Both the position numbers and the translations under genes were made by a program. A DNA stretch of 40,276 bases from Oscillospiraceae bacterium (GTDB lineage Bacteria > Bacillota > Clostridia > Oscillospirales > Acutalibacteraceae). Below are positions 14,201 through 24,872 of the stretch, piece by piece (position 1 is the first letter of the stretch; each line of letters starts with the position of its first letter). The stretch lies in contig SVPW01000018.1 in the NCBI GenBank assembly GCA_015065645.1, positions 1-40,276 of the forward strand. The letters run 5' to 3'. The notes under the pieces are model-generated. The model was not told the DNA's origin. It made no database searches and saw only the letters and a program-made list of their open reading frames with translations.

Positions 14201-16357
14201 ATGGCAAAACTTGTAATAGTTGAGTCTCCTACTAAGGTTAAAAGCATTAAAAAATATTTGGGCAATGGTTATGAGGTAATGGCATCAATGGGTCATATAC
14301 GTGATTTGCCTAAGTCAAAAATAGGAATAGATTTTGAAAGTGATTTTAAACCGCAATATATAATGATGTCCGAAAAGAAGGCTCTTATAAAAACTCTTAA
14401 AGAGGCTTCTGAAAAAAGTGACGGCGTTTTGCTTGCAACTGACCCTGACCGTGAGGGTGAAGCAATTTCTTGGCACTTAGCGCAAATATTATCGCTTGAT
14501 CTTAATGAAAATAACCGTATAACATTTAATGAGATTACCGAAGCCGGAATTAAAACCGGAATTGAGAATCCACGAAAGCTTGATATAAATTTAGTTGATG
14601 CACAGCAGGCTCGCCGTGTGCTTGACAGAATTGTTGGTTATAAATTAAGTCCTTTCCTTTGGAAAAAGGTAAAAAGCGGCCTTTCTGCAGGTCGTGTACA
14701 AACTGTTGCTTTGCGTTTAATCGTTGACCGTGAGCGTGAAATTGAAAAGTTTGAGGCGGTTGAATTTTGGTCTGTTGATGCAAAGCTTGCAAACGGACGA
14801 AATACCTTTGTTGCAAAGCTTTACGGCACGGCTGATGGTCAGAAGATTGAAATTCACAATGAGTCAAGTGCAAATGCCATTGTTGATGCTTTGCAGGATG
14901 CCGAATATATTGTATCTAATATTAAAAAGGGTGTTCGCAATAAACAGCCTGCACCACCGTTTATTACATCCACACTTCAACAGGAAGCTTCCCGTAAGCT
15001 TGGTTTTACGGGTCAGCGCACAATGCGTATAGCTCAACAGCTTTATGAAGGTGTTGAGGTTCCTGGTATTGGTGCAACCGGTCTTATTACCTATATGCGT
15101 ACAGATTCTTTGCGTATTTCTGAAGAGGCAAGAAGTGCAGGTAATGCTTATATTGTTTCACGTTACGGTAAGAATTATCTTCCCGCGAAACCTCGTTATT
15201 ACCGCACCAAAAGCAGCGCGCAGGATGCACATGAGGCTATTCGTCCCACTAATATCAACCTTGATCCGCTTTCGGTTAAGGATTCTCTTACTGCAGATCA
15301 ATTTAAACTTTATCGTCTTATTTGGGAGCGTTTTATTGCATCTTTAATGGCGGCTTGCGTTCAGGATACTGTTGCGGTTGATATTACAGCAGGTAATTAT
15401 CTTTTCAAAGCAAATGGTCATTCTGTTCGTTTTGATGGTTATACTGTTTTGTATGAAGAGGGTAAGGATGACGATAGTAATGAGGACGGAGATCTTCCTG
15501 AAATGACAAAGGGTGATGCTCTTAAATTAAAAGAGTTAACACCCAATCAGCATTTCACACAGCCTCCTGCACGCTTTACCGAACCCACACTAATTAAAGC
15601 TTTGGATGAAAACGGAATTGGCCGTCCTTCAACCTATGCGCCGATTATTTCTAATATTCTTAGCCGTGATTATATTGAGCGTGAGAAAAAGTCGCTTAAA
15701 CCCACACAACTTGGAATGATAGTTGTTGACCTTATGGTTGAGTATTTTAAGCGCATTTTTGATGTTAAATTTACGGCAGGTCTTGAAAAACAGCTTGACC
15801 AAATAGGTGCCGGAGAACGTGTTTGGACAGAAACCCTTTCTGATTTCTATGCAGATTTTTCTAAGCTTTATTCTCAGGCTGAGGTATCTCTTGATGGAAA
15901 GCGTGTGGAAATACCTGTTGTTGAGTCTGAAGAAGTATGTGATAAATGCGGTAGAAAGATGATTTTAAAAAGCGGTCGTTTTGGTAAGTTTTTGGCATGT
16001 CCGGGTTATCCTGAGTGTAAAAATACAAAGCCTTTGCCTGAAGATGAAATTAAGCAACCCTGTCCCAAATGCGGAAGTAAGCTTGTAAAACGTTTTGCAA
16101 AGCAGGGAGGCAAGTCTTTTTACGGATGTTCAAATTTCCCAACTTGTGATTTCACAGCTTCGGGTTTGCCCACAGGAGAAACCTGTCCGGAATGTGGCGG
16201 TTATATGATAAGTGCGGGCAGAGGCAGAAAATATTGCAATAATTATGAGTGTCCATCCCGTGTAAGAGGCCGAGAAGAGGCTGAGACTAAGAAGACTGCC
16301 CGTGCCGCAAAAACAAAAAAGAAAACCGCTTCAAAGGCTAAATCAAGTAAGAAATAA
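14201..16357 (+). CDS. topA: DNA topoisomerase I
   Basis: Type IA topoisomerase that relaxes negative supercoils. The toprim domain starts at MAKLVIVESPTKVKSIKKYL and includes DPDREGEAISWHL. The catalytic tyrosine is Tyr298 within ITYMRTDS. The C-terminal ~130 residues hold three zinc ribbons (cysteine clusters beginning CDKCGRK, CPKCGSK and CPECGGY) and then a Lys/Ala-rich basic tail. At 718 residues it is normal for a Firmicute TopA. It starts 12 bases after dprA with ribosome site AAGGAG, and trmFO follows after 3 bases, the conserved dprA-topA-trmFO order. Confidence 0.97.
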   Translation: MAKLVIVESPTKVKSIKKYLGNGYEVMASMGHIRDLPKSKIGIDFESDFKPQYIMMSEKKALIKTLKEASEKSDGVLLATDPDREGEAISWHLAQILSLDLNENNRITFNEITEAGIKTGIENPRKLDINLVDAQQARRVLDRIVGYKLSPFLWKKVKSGLSAGRVQTVALRLIVDREREIEKFEAVEFWSVDAKLANGRNTFVAKLYGTADGQKIEIHNESSANAIVDALQDAEYIVSNIKKGVRNKQPAPPFITSTLQQEASRKLGFTGQRTMRIAQQLYEGVEVPGIGATGLITYMRTDSLRISEEARSAGNAYIVSRYGKNYLPAKPRYYRTKSSAQDAHEAIRPTNINLDPLSVKDSLTADQFKLYRLIWERFIASLMAACVQDTVAVDITAGNYLFKANGHSVRFDGYTVLYEEGKDDDSNEDGDLPEMTKGDALKLKELTPNQHFTQPPARFTEPTLIKALDENGIGRPSTYAPIISNILSRDYIEREKKSLKPTQLGMIVVDLMVEYFKRIFDVKFTAGLEKQLDQIGAGERVWTETLSDFYADFSKLYSQAEVSLDGKRVEIPVVESEEVCDKCGRKMILKSGRFGKFLACPGYPECKNTKPLPEDEIKQPCPKCGSKLVKRFAKQGGKSFYGCSNFPTCDFTASGLPTGETCPECGGYMISAGRGRKYCNNYECPSRVRGREEAETKKTARAAKTKKKTASKAKSSKK

Positions 16358-16360
16358 ATT

Positions 16361-17671
16361 ATGGAAAATGTTTTAGTGATCGGTGCCGGACTTGCCGGTT
16401 GTGAAGCCGCTATGCAGCTTGCTAACCGTAATATTTCGGTCACATTAATTGAAATGAAGCCTAAAAAGATGTCGGCTGCACATAAAAGTCCGCTTTTTGC
16501 TGAGCTTGTGTGTTCTAATTCCTTAAAGGCTTCTCGCATTGATTCGGCGGCAGGGCTTTTAAAGGAAGAAATGCGCCGTTTCGGCTCGGTTTGCCTTGAT
16601 GCAGCACAAAAAGCATCGGTTGCGGCAGGTGGTGCGCTTGCTGTAGACCGTGAGATTTTTTCAAAAGCTGTAACCGATGCCGTATATAATCATCCCAATA
16701 TAATGGTGATTAATGAGGTTGTTGAAAAAATACCTAAAAATCAGGTTGTGGTTATTGCAACAGGCCCTTTAACCGATACTGCATTAGCGGATGATATAGC
16801 GTTACTTTGTGATAGCGGTAATCTAAGCTTTTTTGATGCGGCAGCCCCTATTGTTACTGCTGATAGTATTGATTTTGAAAAGGCATTCTTTGCTTCGCGC
16901 TATGATAAAGGTGAGGGTGACGGCGATTATATTAACTGTCCTATGGACAAGCAGGAGTATACCGCTTTTTATGAGGCTTTAATAAATGCAGAATCTGCAC
17001 CTGTTCATAATTTTGATCGTCCCCCCAATGTTTATGAGGGGTGTATGCCGATAGAAATATTGGCTCGCCGTGGAGAAGATTCAATTCGTTTTGGTCCTAT
17101 GAAGCCGGTTGGGCTTCGTGACCCAAGAACAGGTCATCGTCCTTGGGCGGCGGTACAGCTCAGAAGAGAAAATGCGGATGCCACAATGTTTAATTTAGTC
17201 GGGTTTCAAACTAATTTAAAGTTTGGCGAGCAAAAAAGAGTATTTTCAATGATACCCGGTCTTGAAAAAGCAGAATTTGTTCGTTATGGTGTTATGCACC
17301 GAAATACATTTATCAATTCTCCAAAGCTTCTTTCAAAAGACCTATCGCTAAAGCAGGATTGCAATGTATTTTTTGCAGGTCAGCTTTCGGGTGTTGAGGG
17401 ATATATGGAGTCGGCAGCAAGTGGTATTGTTGCAGGAATTAATGCCGCTAAAAGGATTTTGGGTGAAGATGCGCTTATTTTGCCAAAATACTCAATGATT
17501 GGTGCATTGCTTAATTATATTACCGATGAAACGGTTATAAATTTTCAGCCAATGGGTGCTAATTTTGGTATTTTACCTTCGATTGAACCGCATATTCGTG
17601 ATAAGAGAGAGCGTTATGCGGCACTTTCACAACGTTCACTTAATTGGTTTAATGAGAATATAGGAGAATAA
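16361..17671 (+). CDS. trmFO: Folate/FAD-dependent tRNA (uracil-54) methyltransferase TrmFO
   Basis: Methylates U54 in the T-loop of tRNA using methylenetetrahydrofolate and reduced FAD. The FAD-binding start VLVIGAGLAGCEAAMQLA, the segment HKSPLFAELVCSNSLKA, the conserved FDAAAPIV and the C-terminal FAGQLSGVEGYMESAASG with NFQPMGANFG are characteristic. Length 436 is typical. The start codon follows the topA stop after 3 bases; the ribosome site must lie inside the topA tail. Confidence 0.96.
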   Translation: MENVLVIGAGLAGCEAAMQLANRNISVTLIEMKPKKMSAAHKSPLFAELVCSNSLKASRIDSAAGLLKEEMRRFGSVCLDAAQKASVAAGGALAVDREIFSKAVTDAVYNHPNIMVINEVVEKIPKNQVVVIATGPLTDTALADDIALLCDSGNLSFFDAAAPIVTADSIDFEKAFFASRYDKGEGDGDYINCPMDKQEYTAFYEALINAESAPVHNFDRPPNVYEGCMPIEILARRGEDSIRFGPMKPVGLRDPRTGHRPWAAVQLRRENADATMFNLVGFQTNLKFGEQKRVFSMIPGLEKAEFVRYGVMHRNTFINSPKLLSKDLSLKQDCNVFFAGQLSGVEGYMESAASGIVAGINAAKRILGEDALILPKYSMIGALLNYITDETVINFQPMGANFGILPSIEPHIRDKRERYAALSQRSLNWFNENIGE

Positions 17672-17674
17672 AAA

Positions 17675-18682
17675 ATGAGGATTGTAATTGATGCATTCGG
17701 CGGAGATAACGCACCGCTTGAAATTGTAAAAGGTGCAGCATGTGCTTCCAATGAATATGGTGTAGATATTACTCTTACCGGAAATGAAGAAGCAATAAAT
17801 AAAGTAATTGCGGAAAATGCTCTTACTTTTTCAGGAGATTTAAAAATAATACATACTGATGATGTTATTTCTATGGATGACGATCCCACATCAATTTTAA
17901 AGGCTCATAAGGAATCTTCAATGGCATTGGCTTTTAAAGAGCTTAGTGAAGATAGGGCAGATGCCTTTGTTTCTGCAGGTTCTACCGGAGCAATAGTTGT
18001 TGGCGGAACATTGATAGTTAAACGAATTAAGGGTGTTAAGCGTCCTGCGCTCGGTTCAATGATACCGTCTCCCGGAGGTAAGCCGTATCTCCTTATGGAT
18101 ATGGGAGCTAATGCGGAATGTCGTCCTGAAATGCTTTGCCAATTTGGTGTTATGGCAAGTGTTTATGTTGAAAATGTTGAGGGTATTAAAAACCCAAAAA
18201 TCGGTTTGCTAAATATAGGAACCGAAGAAACTAAGGGTGATCCGCTTCATCAGGAAGCCTATTCGCTTTTAAAAGAAGCTCCCATAAATTTTGTGGGTAA
18301 TATTGAGTCTCGTGAAATGCCAAAGGGTGTTTGCGATGCTGTTATTACTGATGGTTTTACGGGAAATATTGCATTAAAGCTTATGGAGGGTACCATTACT
18401 ACCATGTTTAAGCTTGTTAAGAAAACAATGATGAGTAGTTTTCTTAATAAAATTGCCGCTTTGATTTTAAAGAAGGATCTTTATGGATTAAAATCTACAT
18501 TGAATAGCTCGGCTGTAGGTGGAGCTCCGCTTTTAGGTGTTAAAAAACCGGTAATTAAAGCGCATGGCAGTTCTGATGCATTAGCTATTAAAAATGCTGT
18601 TCGTCAGGCTATAAATTTTGCTGAGCGTAATGTAATTGGTATAATCAGTGAAAAACTTGTTGAAACAGGTGCACAGGAATGA
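17675..18682 (+). CDS. plsX: Phosphate acyltransferase PlsX
   Basis: Makes acyl-phosphate from acyl-ACP, the first step of the PlsX/PlsY phospholipid route of Gram-positives. The N-terminus MRIVIDAFGGDNAPLEIVKGA, the segment SMALAFKELSEDRADAFVSAGSTGAI and the C-terminal GAPLLGVKKPVIKAHGSSDALAI are diagnostic. Length 335 is normal. GGAG of the trmFO end precedes the start. The acyl carrier protein gene that commonly sits between plsX and rnc is absent: the plsX stop overlaps the rnc start by 4 bases. Confidence 0.95.
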   Translation: MRIVIDAFGGDNAPLEIVKGAACASNEYGVDITLTGNEEAINKVIAENALTFSGDLKIIHTDDVISMDDDPTSILKAHKESSMALAFKELSEDRADAFVSAGSTGAIVVGGTLIVKRIKGVKRPALGSMIPSPGGKPYLLMDMGANAECRPEMLCQFGVMASVYVENVEGIKNPKIGLLNIGTEETKGDPLHQEAYSLLKEAPINFVGNIESREMPKGVCDAVITDGFTGNIALKLMEGTITTMFKLVKKTMMSSFLNKIAALILKKDLYGLKSTLNSSAVGGAPLLGVKKPVIKAHGSSDALAIKNAVRQAINFAERNVIGIISEKLVETGAQE

Positions 18683-19359
18683 AAACTTTAGAAGAGAAAC
18701 TGAATTATAAATTTAAAAATATCAGTTTGTTGCATAATGCTTTAACACATTCTTCTTATGCAAATGAAGTTCGTTCCGGTTATACATCCAATGAACGACT
18801 TGAATTTTTAGGAGATTCGGTTTTATCTATTATTGTTTCTGAGCTTCTATATAGTCGCTTTCCAAACACTCCTGAAGGGGAGCTTACTAAAATAAGGGCA
18901 TCTCTTGTGTGTGAAAAATCACTTTGTGCTTTTTCTCGTGAGCTTGATATAGGCTCTTATTTGAAGCTTGGAAAAGGTGAAGATAAAGGTGGCGGCAGGG
19001 AGCGTGATTCCATTCTTGCTGATGCATTTGAAGCTGTTCTTGCTGCAATTTATCTTGATGGCGGAATGGAACCTGCACGTAATCATGTTATGAAATTTGT
19101 ATTGCGTGAGCTTGAGTGCCATGATGATGAATCCTTTAAAGATTATAAAACGGCCTTGCAAGAGATTATTCAGCGTAATCCCGAAGAATCTGTAACATAT
19201 ATTCTCACAGGTGAATCTGGTCCCGATCATGATAAGGTATTTACTGTTGAGGTTCATCTTAATTCTAATGTTATAGGTAGAGGAACAGGTAAAAATAAAA
19301 AGAAGGCTGAGCAAATGGCAGCTAAACAGGCGCTTGAGCTTATGGGCGAATCAATATGA
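18679..19359 (+). CDS. rnc: Ribonuclease III
   Basis: Double-strand-specific endonuclease for rRNA precursor and mRNA processing. The catalytic domain (residues ~1-150) carries the signature ERLEFLGDSVLSIIVSELLY with the acidic active-site residues, and DSILADAFEAVLAAIYLDGG. The C-terminal double-stranded RNA-binding domain spans about residues 155-225 (DYKTALQEIIQ, then GTGKNKKKAEQMAAKQAL). Both ends overlap neighbouring genes by 4 bases, so translation is probably coupled. In the standard genomic setting just upstream of smc. Confidence 0.96.
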   Translation: MKTLEEKLNYKFKNISLLHNALTHSSYANEVRSGYTSNERLEFLGDSVLSIIVSELLYSRFPNTPEGELTKIRASLVCEKSLCAFSRELDIGSYLKLGKGEDKGGGRERDSILADAFEAVLAAIYLDGGMEPARNHVMKFVLRELECHDDESFKDYKTALQEIIQRNPEESVTYILTGESGPDHDKVFTVEVHLNSNVIGRGTGKNKKKAEQMAAKQALELMGESI

Positions 19360-20363
19360 GTCAAAAGCATGCAAATATTTCTGTTTTTGTGCCTCATATA
19401 GGATGTCCTAACAGATGTAGTTTTTGTGATCAGCGTTCTATTACGGGAAGTCACAAAGCACCCGGTCCGCAGGATGTTGAGGAAGCTGTTAATATTGCTA
19501 AAAAATCTGCTCATTTTGACCCTGTAAATACAGAAATCGCTTTTTTCGGCGGAAGCTTTACTGCAATAAACCGTAATTATATGCTATGCTTGCTTAAAAC
19601 TGCTTCTCGTTTTGTTGAAGAAGGTGTTGTGTGCGGAATACGCATATCAACCCGTCCGGATGCTATTGATGATGAAATTCTCAGTATTTTAAAGGAACAT
19701 CATGTTACAGCCATAGAGCTTGGTGCACAAAGCCTTGATAATACTGTTCTTAAAATGAATAACAGGGGTCATTCTGTAAAAGATGTTGAAAAGGCAACCT
19801 TAAAAATCAAGGAATATGGTTTTTCGGTAGGACTGCAAATGATGACAGGTCTTTACGGTGATAGTGATGAAAAGTCAATAAAAACTGCCGAAAAGATTAT
19901 TAAATTAAAGCCTGATACCGTGCGTATATATCCCACTATAGTTTTGAAGAATACTGATCTTGCTGCCCTATATGCAGATCATATTTATTCTCCTCAAACG
20001 ATAGAAAACGCAGTATCTCTTTGCTCAAAGCTTTTAGTTATGTTTAAAAATGCAAGTATACCCGTAATAAGATTAGGTCTTCACTCCATTGAACAGGATT
20101 CTTTTGTTGCAGGTCCTTGGCATCCTGCTTTCAGTGAACTTTGTATTTCCGAAATATATTTAAATACTGCTATTGAACAGCTGAAAGAAAAGGGAGACTA
20201 TAATATTTATGTTAATCCGTCTTCCGTTTCAAAAATGGTTGGACAAAAAAAGAAAAATATTATTACACTTTCCCAAATGGGATTTAACTGTCGTGTTTTA
20301 ACCGATAGTTCGTTAAACGAATATCAAATTATTACAGAAAGGTTGGAGAATATATGCTGTTAA
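19356..20363 (+). CDS. Elp3-like radical SAM protein without acetyltransferase domain
   Basis: A radical SAM enzyme with the 4Fe-4S motif CPNRCSFCDQ (C-x3-C-x2-C) near residue 18, preceded by FVPHIG, and a downstream FFGGSFTAI and TRPDAI, as in the Elp3/YhcC branch. At 335 residues it has only the radical SAM part plus a short tail; the GNAT acetyltransferase domain of true Elp3 is absent. Related genes sit between rnc and smc in many Clostridia. The function is unknown; tRNA wobble-uridine modification is a reasonable guess by homology. Start overlaps rnc (ATGA) and the end overlaps smc by 10 bases, so it is tightly coupled to both. Confidence 0.85.
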   Translation: MSQKHANISVFVPHIGCPNRCSFCDQRSITGSHKAPGPQDVEEAVNIAKKSAHFDPVNTEIAFFGGSFTAINRNYMLCLLKTASRFVEEGVVCGIRISTRPDAIDDEILSILKEHHVTAIELGAQSLDNTVLKMNNRGHSVKDVEKATLKIKEYGFSVGLQMMTGLYGDSDEKSIKTAEKIIKLKPDTVRIYPTIVLKNTDLAALYADHIYSPQTIENAVSLCSKLLVMFKNASIPVIRLGLHSIEQDSFVAGPWHPAFSELCISEIYLNTAIEQLKEKGDYNIYVNPSSVSKMVGQKKKNIITLSQMGFNCRVLTDSSLNEYQIITERLENICC

Positions 20364-23300
20364 GCTCGATTCGGGTTCAGGGATTTAAGTCCTTTGCAGA
20401 TAAAACTACACTAAAATTCGGGCGCGGCATTACTGCAGTTGTTGGTCCAAACGGAAGCGGAAAAAGTAACATTTCCGATGCTGTTCGTTGGGTACTTGGA
20501 GAACAGTCTACCAAAAGCCTGCGTGGTCAATCAATGGAAGATGTTATTTTCGGTGGTACCGAAACACGCCGTCCGCATGGCTTTTGCGAAGTTACTCTTA
20601 ATATTGATAATTCTGACCGTTCCCTTAATTTTGATAACGATTCTGTTTCTATAACTCGCCGTTATTATCGTTCACACGAAAGTGAGTATCTTATTAATAA
20701 TGTTGCGGTGAGACTTAAAGATGTTCATGAGCTTTTTATGGATACAGGTCTTGGCAGAGACGGATATTCAATGATAGGTCAGGGAAGAATAGATAGTATA
20801 ATTCGTTCCCGTTCTGATGAACGCCGTGATATTTTTGAAGAAGCTGCCGGTATTTCAAAATACCGTTATCGAAAAGAGGATGCTGAAAGAAAGTTAAAAG
20901 CAGCAGAAGAGAATCTTTTACGATTAAAAGATATTATGGACGAGCTTGAATCACGAGTTGGTCCTTTGGCTGAGCAAAGCCGTAAAGCCGAAAGATTTTT
21001 AGAGCTTTCAGAGGAAAAGAAAAAATTGGAAATAGGCCTTTGGGTTTATATGCTGAATAATTCCAAAGATGCACTGCGTTCTCAGGAAAGCAAAATTTCC
21101 GCTGCTCAGCTCCAATATCGTGAAATTGAAAATGCTTTAAGTGAGTTTGATGATTTGGCTGAGCAAAATTCTTCTGAATTTGCCCGTATTACAGGTGAAA
21201 TTGAAAACGAACGAGCCGCTATTGCCTCAGTTAATGAGGAGATTGTTAAGGTTTGCGGTAATATAAGTGTTATTGAAAACGATAAACGCCATAATAATGA
21301 ATCGGTTGAAAGATTAACGGCTGAATCACAAGCTCTTTCTACAAGCGATGTTGAAGCACGCAGTGAGATTGATGAAAAAATTGCAACTGCCAATCAAAAA
21401 GAAGAGGCTGTGAAAGCACTTGAAGAAAAACTAAGTGTGCTTGAACAGGAACTTTCCGGTCTTCTTTCGGATAGTGAAAATATTTCACGCAAAATTGAAG
21501 AGCAGGTGCGTTTGCTTAATACTCTCACAGCTCAAAGTGCGGATTTTCGTGTTGAGATGATGAGCGCTAATACATCTATAGATGAAATCACATCACGAGG
21601 TACAGCGGTAAATTCTTTAATTGATGAAAATCAAAAGCAGTTTGATGAGTTGAGTGCTGAATTTGATGAAACTCAAAAGCTTCTTTCATCTTTGGAGGAA
21701 AATATTACCGAATACCAAAATGCAATCGGTGGTTATGAGCTTCGTCTTAAAAGAAGGCAAGAAACACTTGATGAATTGCAAAATAAATGTGATGAAATTC
21801 ATCTTGATATTGAATCTAAAAAACGCCGTGTTCAAATTTTAAATGAGCTTGAAAACAGTATGGAAGGTTTTTCACATGCTGTAAAACGAGTTATGAGCGA
21901 TTCTGAAAAAGGTATTTTGCGTGGTGTTCACGGCACTATAGCAAAGATAATAACGGTTGATAAAAAGTATACTGTTGCTGTTGAAACTGCTCTTGGTAAT
22001 GCAATTCAAAATATTGTAGTTGATACTGAAGCTGATGCAAAGCGTGCTATACAATACTTAAAATCCAATAATGCGGGTCGTGCAACATTTTTGCCCGTTT
22101 CCTCAATTACCGCAAGGGATTTTAAGGAAAGCGGATTTGAAAGTGTTTACGGTTATGTTGGTATTGCTTCAGATCTTGTATCAACAGATGAAAAATATCG
22201 TCAAATTCTGCGCTATTTACTTGGTGGTGCTGTAGTTACTGAGGATATTGACAGTGCTGTAACGCTCGCCAAAAAGTATAATTATCGTGTTAAGGTTGTG
22301 TCGCTTGACGGTCAGGTTATCAACCCCGGTGGTTCTTTAACCGGTGGTTCACTTGTTAAACAGGCAGGATTGCTTAGCCGTGGAGCTGATATTAAACGTT
22401 TAACTGATGAAATTAAAAAACTTGAAGAAAAAGAGAAAAGCTTAACAGATGAAAAACTTGAAGCGGCTGAAAAGCTATCTTCTGTTAATGCTGATATTGC
22501 CGCAGTTAAAGCTGATCTTACCACCGCTAATGAGGATAAGATACGCACCCTTGCAGAGCTTAAACGCTTAGATGATCTGCGTTTGGGTGTGAAAAAATCT
22601 TTAAATGAGTTGATTTCTGAGCGTGATAATGCAGGTGTTAAAATCGCAGAACTTAAAACTGTTGCAGAAAATGCAGCTCAGCAAATAGCTGAGCTTGATA
22701 TACAAAAGACAAAACTCCAAACCGAAATTGATAGTCATACAAGCGGTAGGGATGATATTGCCGGAAAGCGTGAGGAAATAGCCGAAAATATCACCAATAT
22801 CAAATTGCAGATTATTGAGGATAAAAAGGATGTTCAGTCTTTGCGTGCAAATGCGGAAATTCTTGAAGCGTCAATCGGTACACGTGCTGTCCGTGTGGCT
22901 CAAATAGAACAGGAAATAGCAGCACTTGTTTATCAAAATGAGCAGCTTCAAAAGGATATTACCGAAGCAAATGACGAAATTGATGAGTTTAAGGAAAGAA
23001 TAGAAAAATCCAATAAACTCATTGAAGAGCTTATTTCTAAGCGTAACGATACCGAAAAAGCCGGCGTGGAGCTGCGTGCAGGTGAGAAAGAAAGAACAAA
23101 TGAGCGTGAGCGTATAGGCGGTGAGCTTGCCCGTCTTTGTGAGCGTAAGGATATTATGATTAAGGAATATGAGGATGTTATCCGTCAACTTTATGATGAA
23201 TATCAGCTTACAAGAAGTGAGGCAGAGGAATTAGCTTGTGAGATAGATAAGCCTATAGAAGCAAAGCGCACCCTTTCGGAGATTAAGTCTAAAATCAGGG

Positions 23301-23932
23301 GATTGGGTCATGTTAATGTTTCTGCTATTGAGGAGTATAAAGAGGTTAGTGAACGCTATAACTTTATGACTGAGCAGATCAACGATGTTGAAAGCTCACG
23401 TGCTGAGCTTTATAAACTTATTAACCAGTTAACTGCTCAAATGCAAGAGTTGTTTAATGTGGCATTTGCAAAGATTAATGAAAACTTTTCTGCTACATTC
23501 CGTGATCTTTTTGGAGGAGGTAATGCAAAATTATCTCTCAGTGATCCTGAAAATGTTCTTAACAGCGGAATTGATATTGAGGCTAAACTACCGGGTAAAA
23601 ATGTTCCCAGTCTTGAGGGGCTTTCGGGTGGAGAAAAGGCACTTGTGGCTCTTTCAATTTACTTTGCCATTATGCAGGTTAATGCACCGCCTTTCTGTTT
23701 CTTGGATGAGGTTGATACAGCACTTGATGATATCAATGTAGACCGTTTTGCAGATTATATGCGCCAATCAAAGCTTCCCACACAGTTTATTTGTGTAACT
23801 CACCGCAGAGGTACTATGGAGGCTGCTGATATGCTTTATGGTGTTACAATGCAGGAAAAGGGCGTTACAAAGCTGTTAGAACTTGATGTTGCTCAGCTTG
23901 AGAAAAAGCTTTTGCAGGAACAGAATAGTTAA
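20354..23932 (+). CDS. smc: Chromosome segregation protein SMC
   Basis: The SMC ATPase of condensin, which extrudes DNA loops with ScpA and ScpB. The N-terminal head has Walker [10 protein letters not shown] at residues 31-39. Two long coiled coils (about 170-500 and 680-1020) flank the hinge (about 510-670, including [11 protein letters not shown] and GGSLTGGS). The C-terminal head has the signature [16 protein letters not shown] and Walker [14 protein letters not shown]. The length, 1192, is standard. The start lies within the preceding radical SAM gene (10-base overlap), with AAAGG upstream. scpA and scpB are not in the window. Confidence 0.98.
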   Translation: MLLSSIRVQGFKSFADKTTLKFGRGITAVVGPNGSGKSNISDAVRWVLGEQSTKSLRGQSMEDVIFGGTETRRPHGFCEVTLNIDNSDRSLNFDNDSVSITRRYYRSHESEYLINNVAVRLKDVHELFMDTGLGRDGYSMIGQGRIDSIIRSRSDERRDIFEEAAGISKYRYRKEDAERKLKAAEENLLRLKDIMDELESRVGPLAEQSRKAERFLELSEEKKKLEIGLWVYMLNNSKDALRSQESKISAAQLQYREIENALSEFDDLAEQNSSEFARITGEIENERAAIASVNEEIVKVCGNISVIENDKRHNNESVERLTAESQALSTSDVEARSEIDEKIATANQKEEAVKALEEKLSVLEQELSGLLSDSENISRKIEEQVRLLNTLTAQSADFRVEMMSANTSIDEITSRGTAVNSLIDENQKQFDELSAEFDETQKLLSSLEENITEYQNAIGGYELRLKRRQETLDELQNKCDEIHLDIESKKRRVQILNELENSMEGFSHAVKRVMSDSEKGILRGVHGTIAKIITVDKKYTVAVETALGNAIQNIVVDTEADAKRAIQYLKSNNAGRATFLPVSSITARDFKESGFESVYGYVGIASDLVSTDEKYRQILRYLLGGAVVTEDIDSAVTLAKKYNYRVKVVSLDGQVINPGGSLTGGSLVKQAGLLSRGADIKRLTDEIKKLEEKEKSLTDEKLEAAEKLSSVNADIAAVKADLTTANEDKIRTLAELKRLDDLRLGVKKSLNELISERDNAGVKIAELKTVAENAAQQIAELDIQKTKLQTEIDSHTSGRDDIAGKREEIAENITNIKLQIIEDKKDVQSLRANAEILEASIGTRAVRVAQIEQEIAALVYQNEQLQKDITEANDEIDEFKERIEKSNKLIEELISKRNDTEKAGVELRAGEKERTNERERIGGELARLCERKDIMIKEYEDVIRQLYDEYQLTRSEAEELACEIDKPIEAKRTLSEIKSKIRGLGHVNVSAIEEYKEVSERYNFMTEQINDVESSRAELYKLINQLTAQMQELFNVAFAKINENFSATFRDLFGGGNAKLSLSDPENVLNSGIDIEAKLPGKNVPSLEGLSGGEKALVALSIYFAIMQVNAPPFCFLDEVDTALDDINVDRFADYMRQSKLPTQFICVTHRRGTMEAADMLYGVTMQEKGVTKLLELDVAQLEKKLLQEQNS

Positions 23933-23955
23933 CATAATACCAAAAGGAGTTTAAT

Positions 23956-24870
23956 ATGGGTTTTTTCAGTAAGATAAAAGAAGGTCTTAAAAAAACCAAA
24001 AATTCAATTTCAAACGGTGTAAACTCTGTTTTAAATCGTTTCACTAAAATTGATGAGGAGCTTTTTGAAGAGCTTGAGGAAATGCTTGTTATGTCCGATA
24101 TGGGCGTCAATACTGCGGTTGATATTTGTGATCGTATGCGCAAAAAGGTAAAGGAAACAGGTGTTACAGATCCCAATGAAATCCGCAATCTTATGCGTGA
24201 GATTGTAATTGAAATGTTGGGTGAAGATTGCGGTTTAAAGCTTGATACCAAGCCATCGGTTATTTTGGTTATCGGTGTAAATGGTGTTGGTAAAACAACA
24301 ACTATCGGTAAGCTTGCTTCACAACTTAAAAATGACGGTAAAAATGTTGTTTTAGGTGCTGCTGATACATTCCGTGCGGCTGCTATTGACCAGCTTGGAA
24401 TTTGGGCAGAGCGTGCCGGTGTTTCAATGGTTAAGAGCGTTGAGGGTACAGATCCTGCATCGGTTGTTTTTGATACTATTGCTTCGGCAAAATCACGTGG
24501 TGCAGATGTAATTATTTGTGATACCGCAGGCAGACTTCATAATAAGAAAAATCTTATGGATGAGCTTGCAAAAATTTACCGTATTATTAATCGTGAATTA
24601 CCAGATGCAAGCCTTGAAACATTATTGGTGCTTGATGCTGCAACGGGTCAAAATGCCGTTAATCAGGCAAGAGAATTTAAAAATGTTGCAGATATAACGG
24701 GTATCGTTCTTACAAAGCTCGATGGTACTGCTAAGGGTGGAATTGTTGTTGCTATTCATAACGAGCTTGGTATACCGGTTAAGTATATCGGTGTAGGAGA
24801 AGGAATAGACGATTTACAACCATTTAGTGCGATTGAATTTGCTGATGGCATATTCTCAGCGGAGGACTAA
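23956..24870 (+). CDS. ftsY: Signal recognition particle receptor FtsY
   Basis: SRP GTPase that docks ribosome-SRP complexes at the membrane for co-translational insertion. It consists of a short basic amphipathic start, an N domain (about residues 25-90) and a G domain with GVNGVGKTT (107-115), [16 protein letters not shown] and [10 protein letters not shown]. The acidic A domain of E. coli FtsY is lacking, as usual in Clostridia. It follows smc by 23 bases with AAGGAG. ylxM and ffh, often next in Firmicutes, are not here; the SRP RNA gene is elsewhere in the window at 33536-33678. Confidence 0.97.
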   Translation: MGFFSKIKEGLKKTKNSISNGVNSVLNRFTKIDEELFEELEEMLVMSDMGVNTAVDICDRMRKKVKETGVTDPNEIRNLMREIVIEMLGEDCGLKLDTKPSVILVIGVNGVGKTTTIGKLASQLKNDGKNVVLGAADTFRAAAIDQLGIWAERAGVSMVKSVEGTDPASVVFDTIASAKSRGADVIICDTAGRLHNKKNLMDELAKIYRIINRELPDASLETLLVLDAATGQNAVNQAREFKNVADITGIVLTKLDGTAKGGIVVAIHNELGIPVKYIGVGEGIDDLQPFSAIEFADGIFSAED

Positions 24871-24872
24871 TA

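Noticed and set aside
18919-19314. A 131-codon minus-strand open frame inside rnc
   Set aside because: Antisense to RNase III, with low-complexity composition and no upstream ribosome site or promoter.
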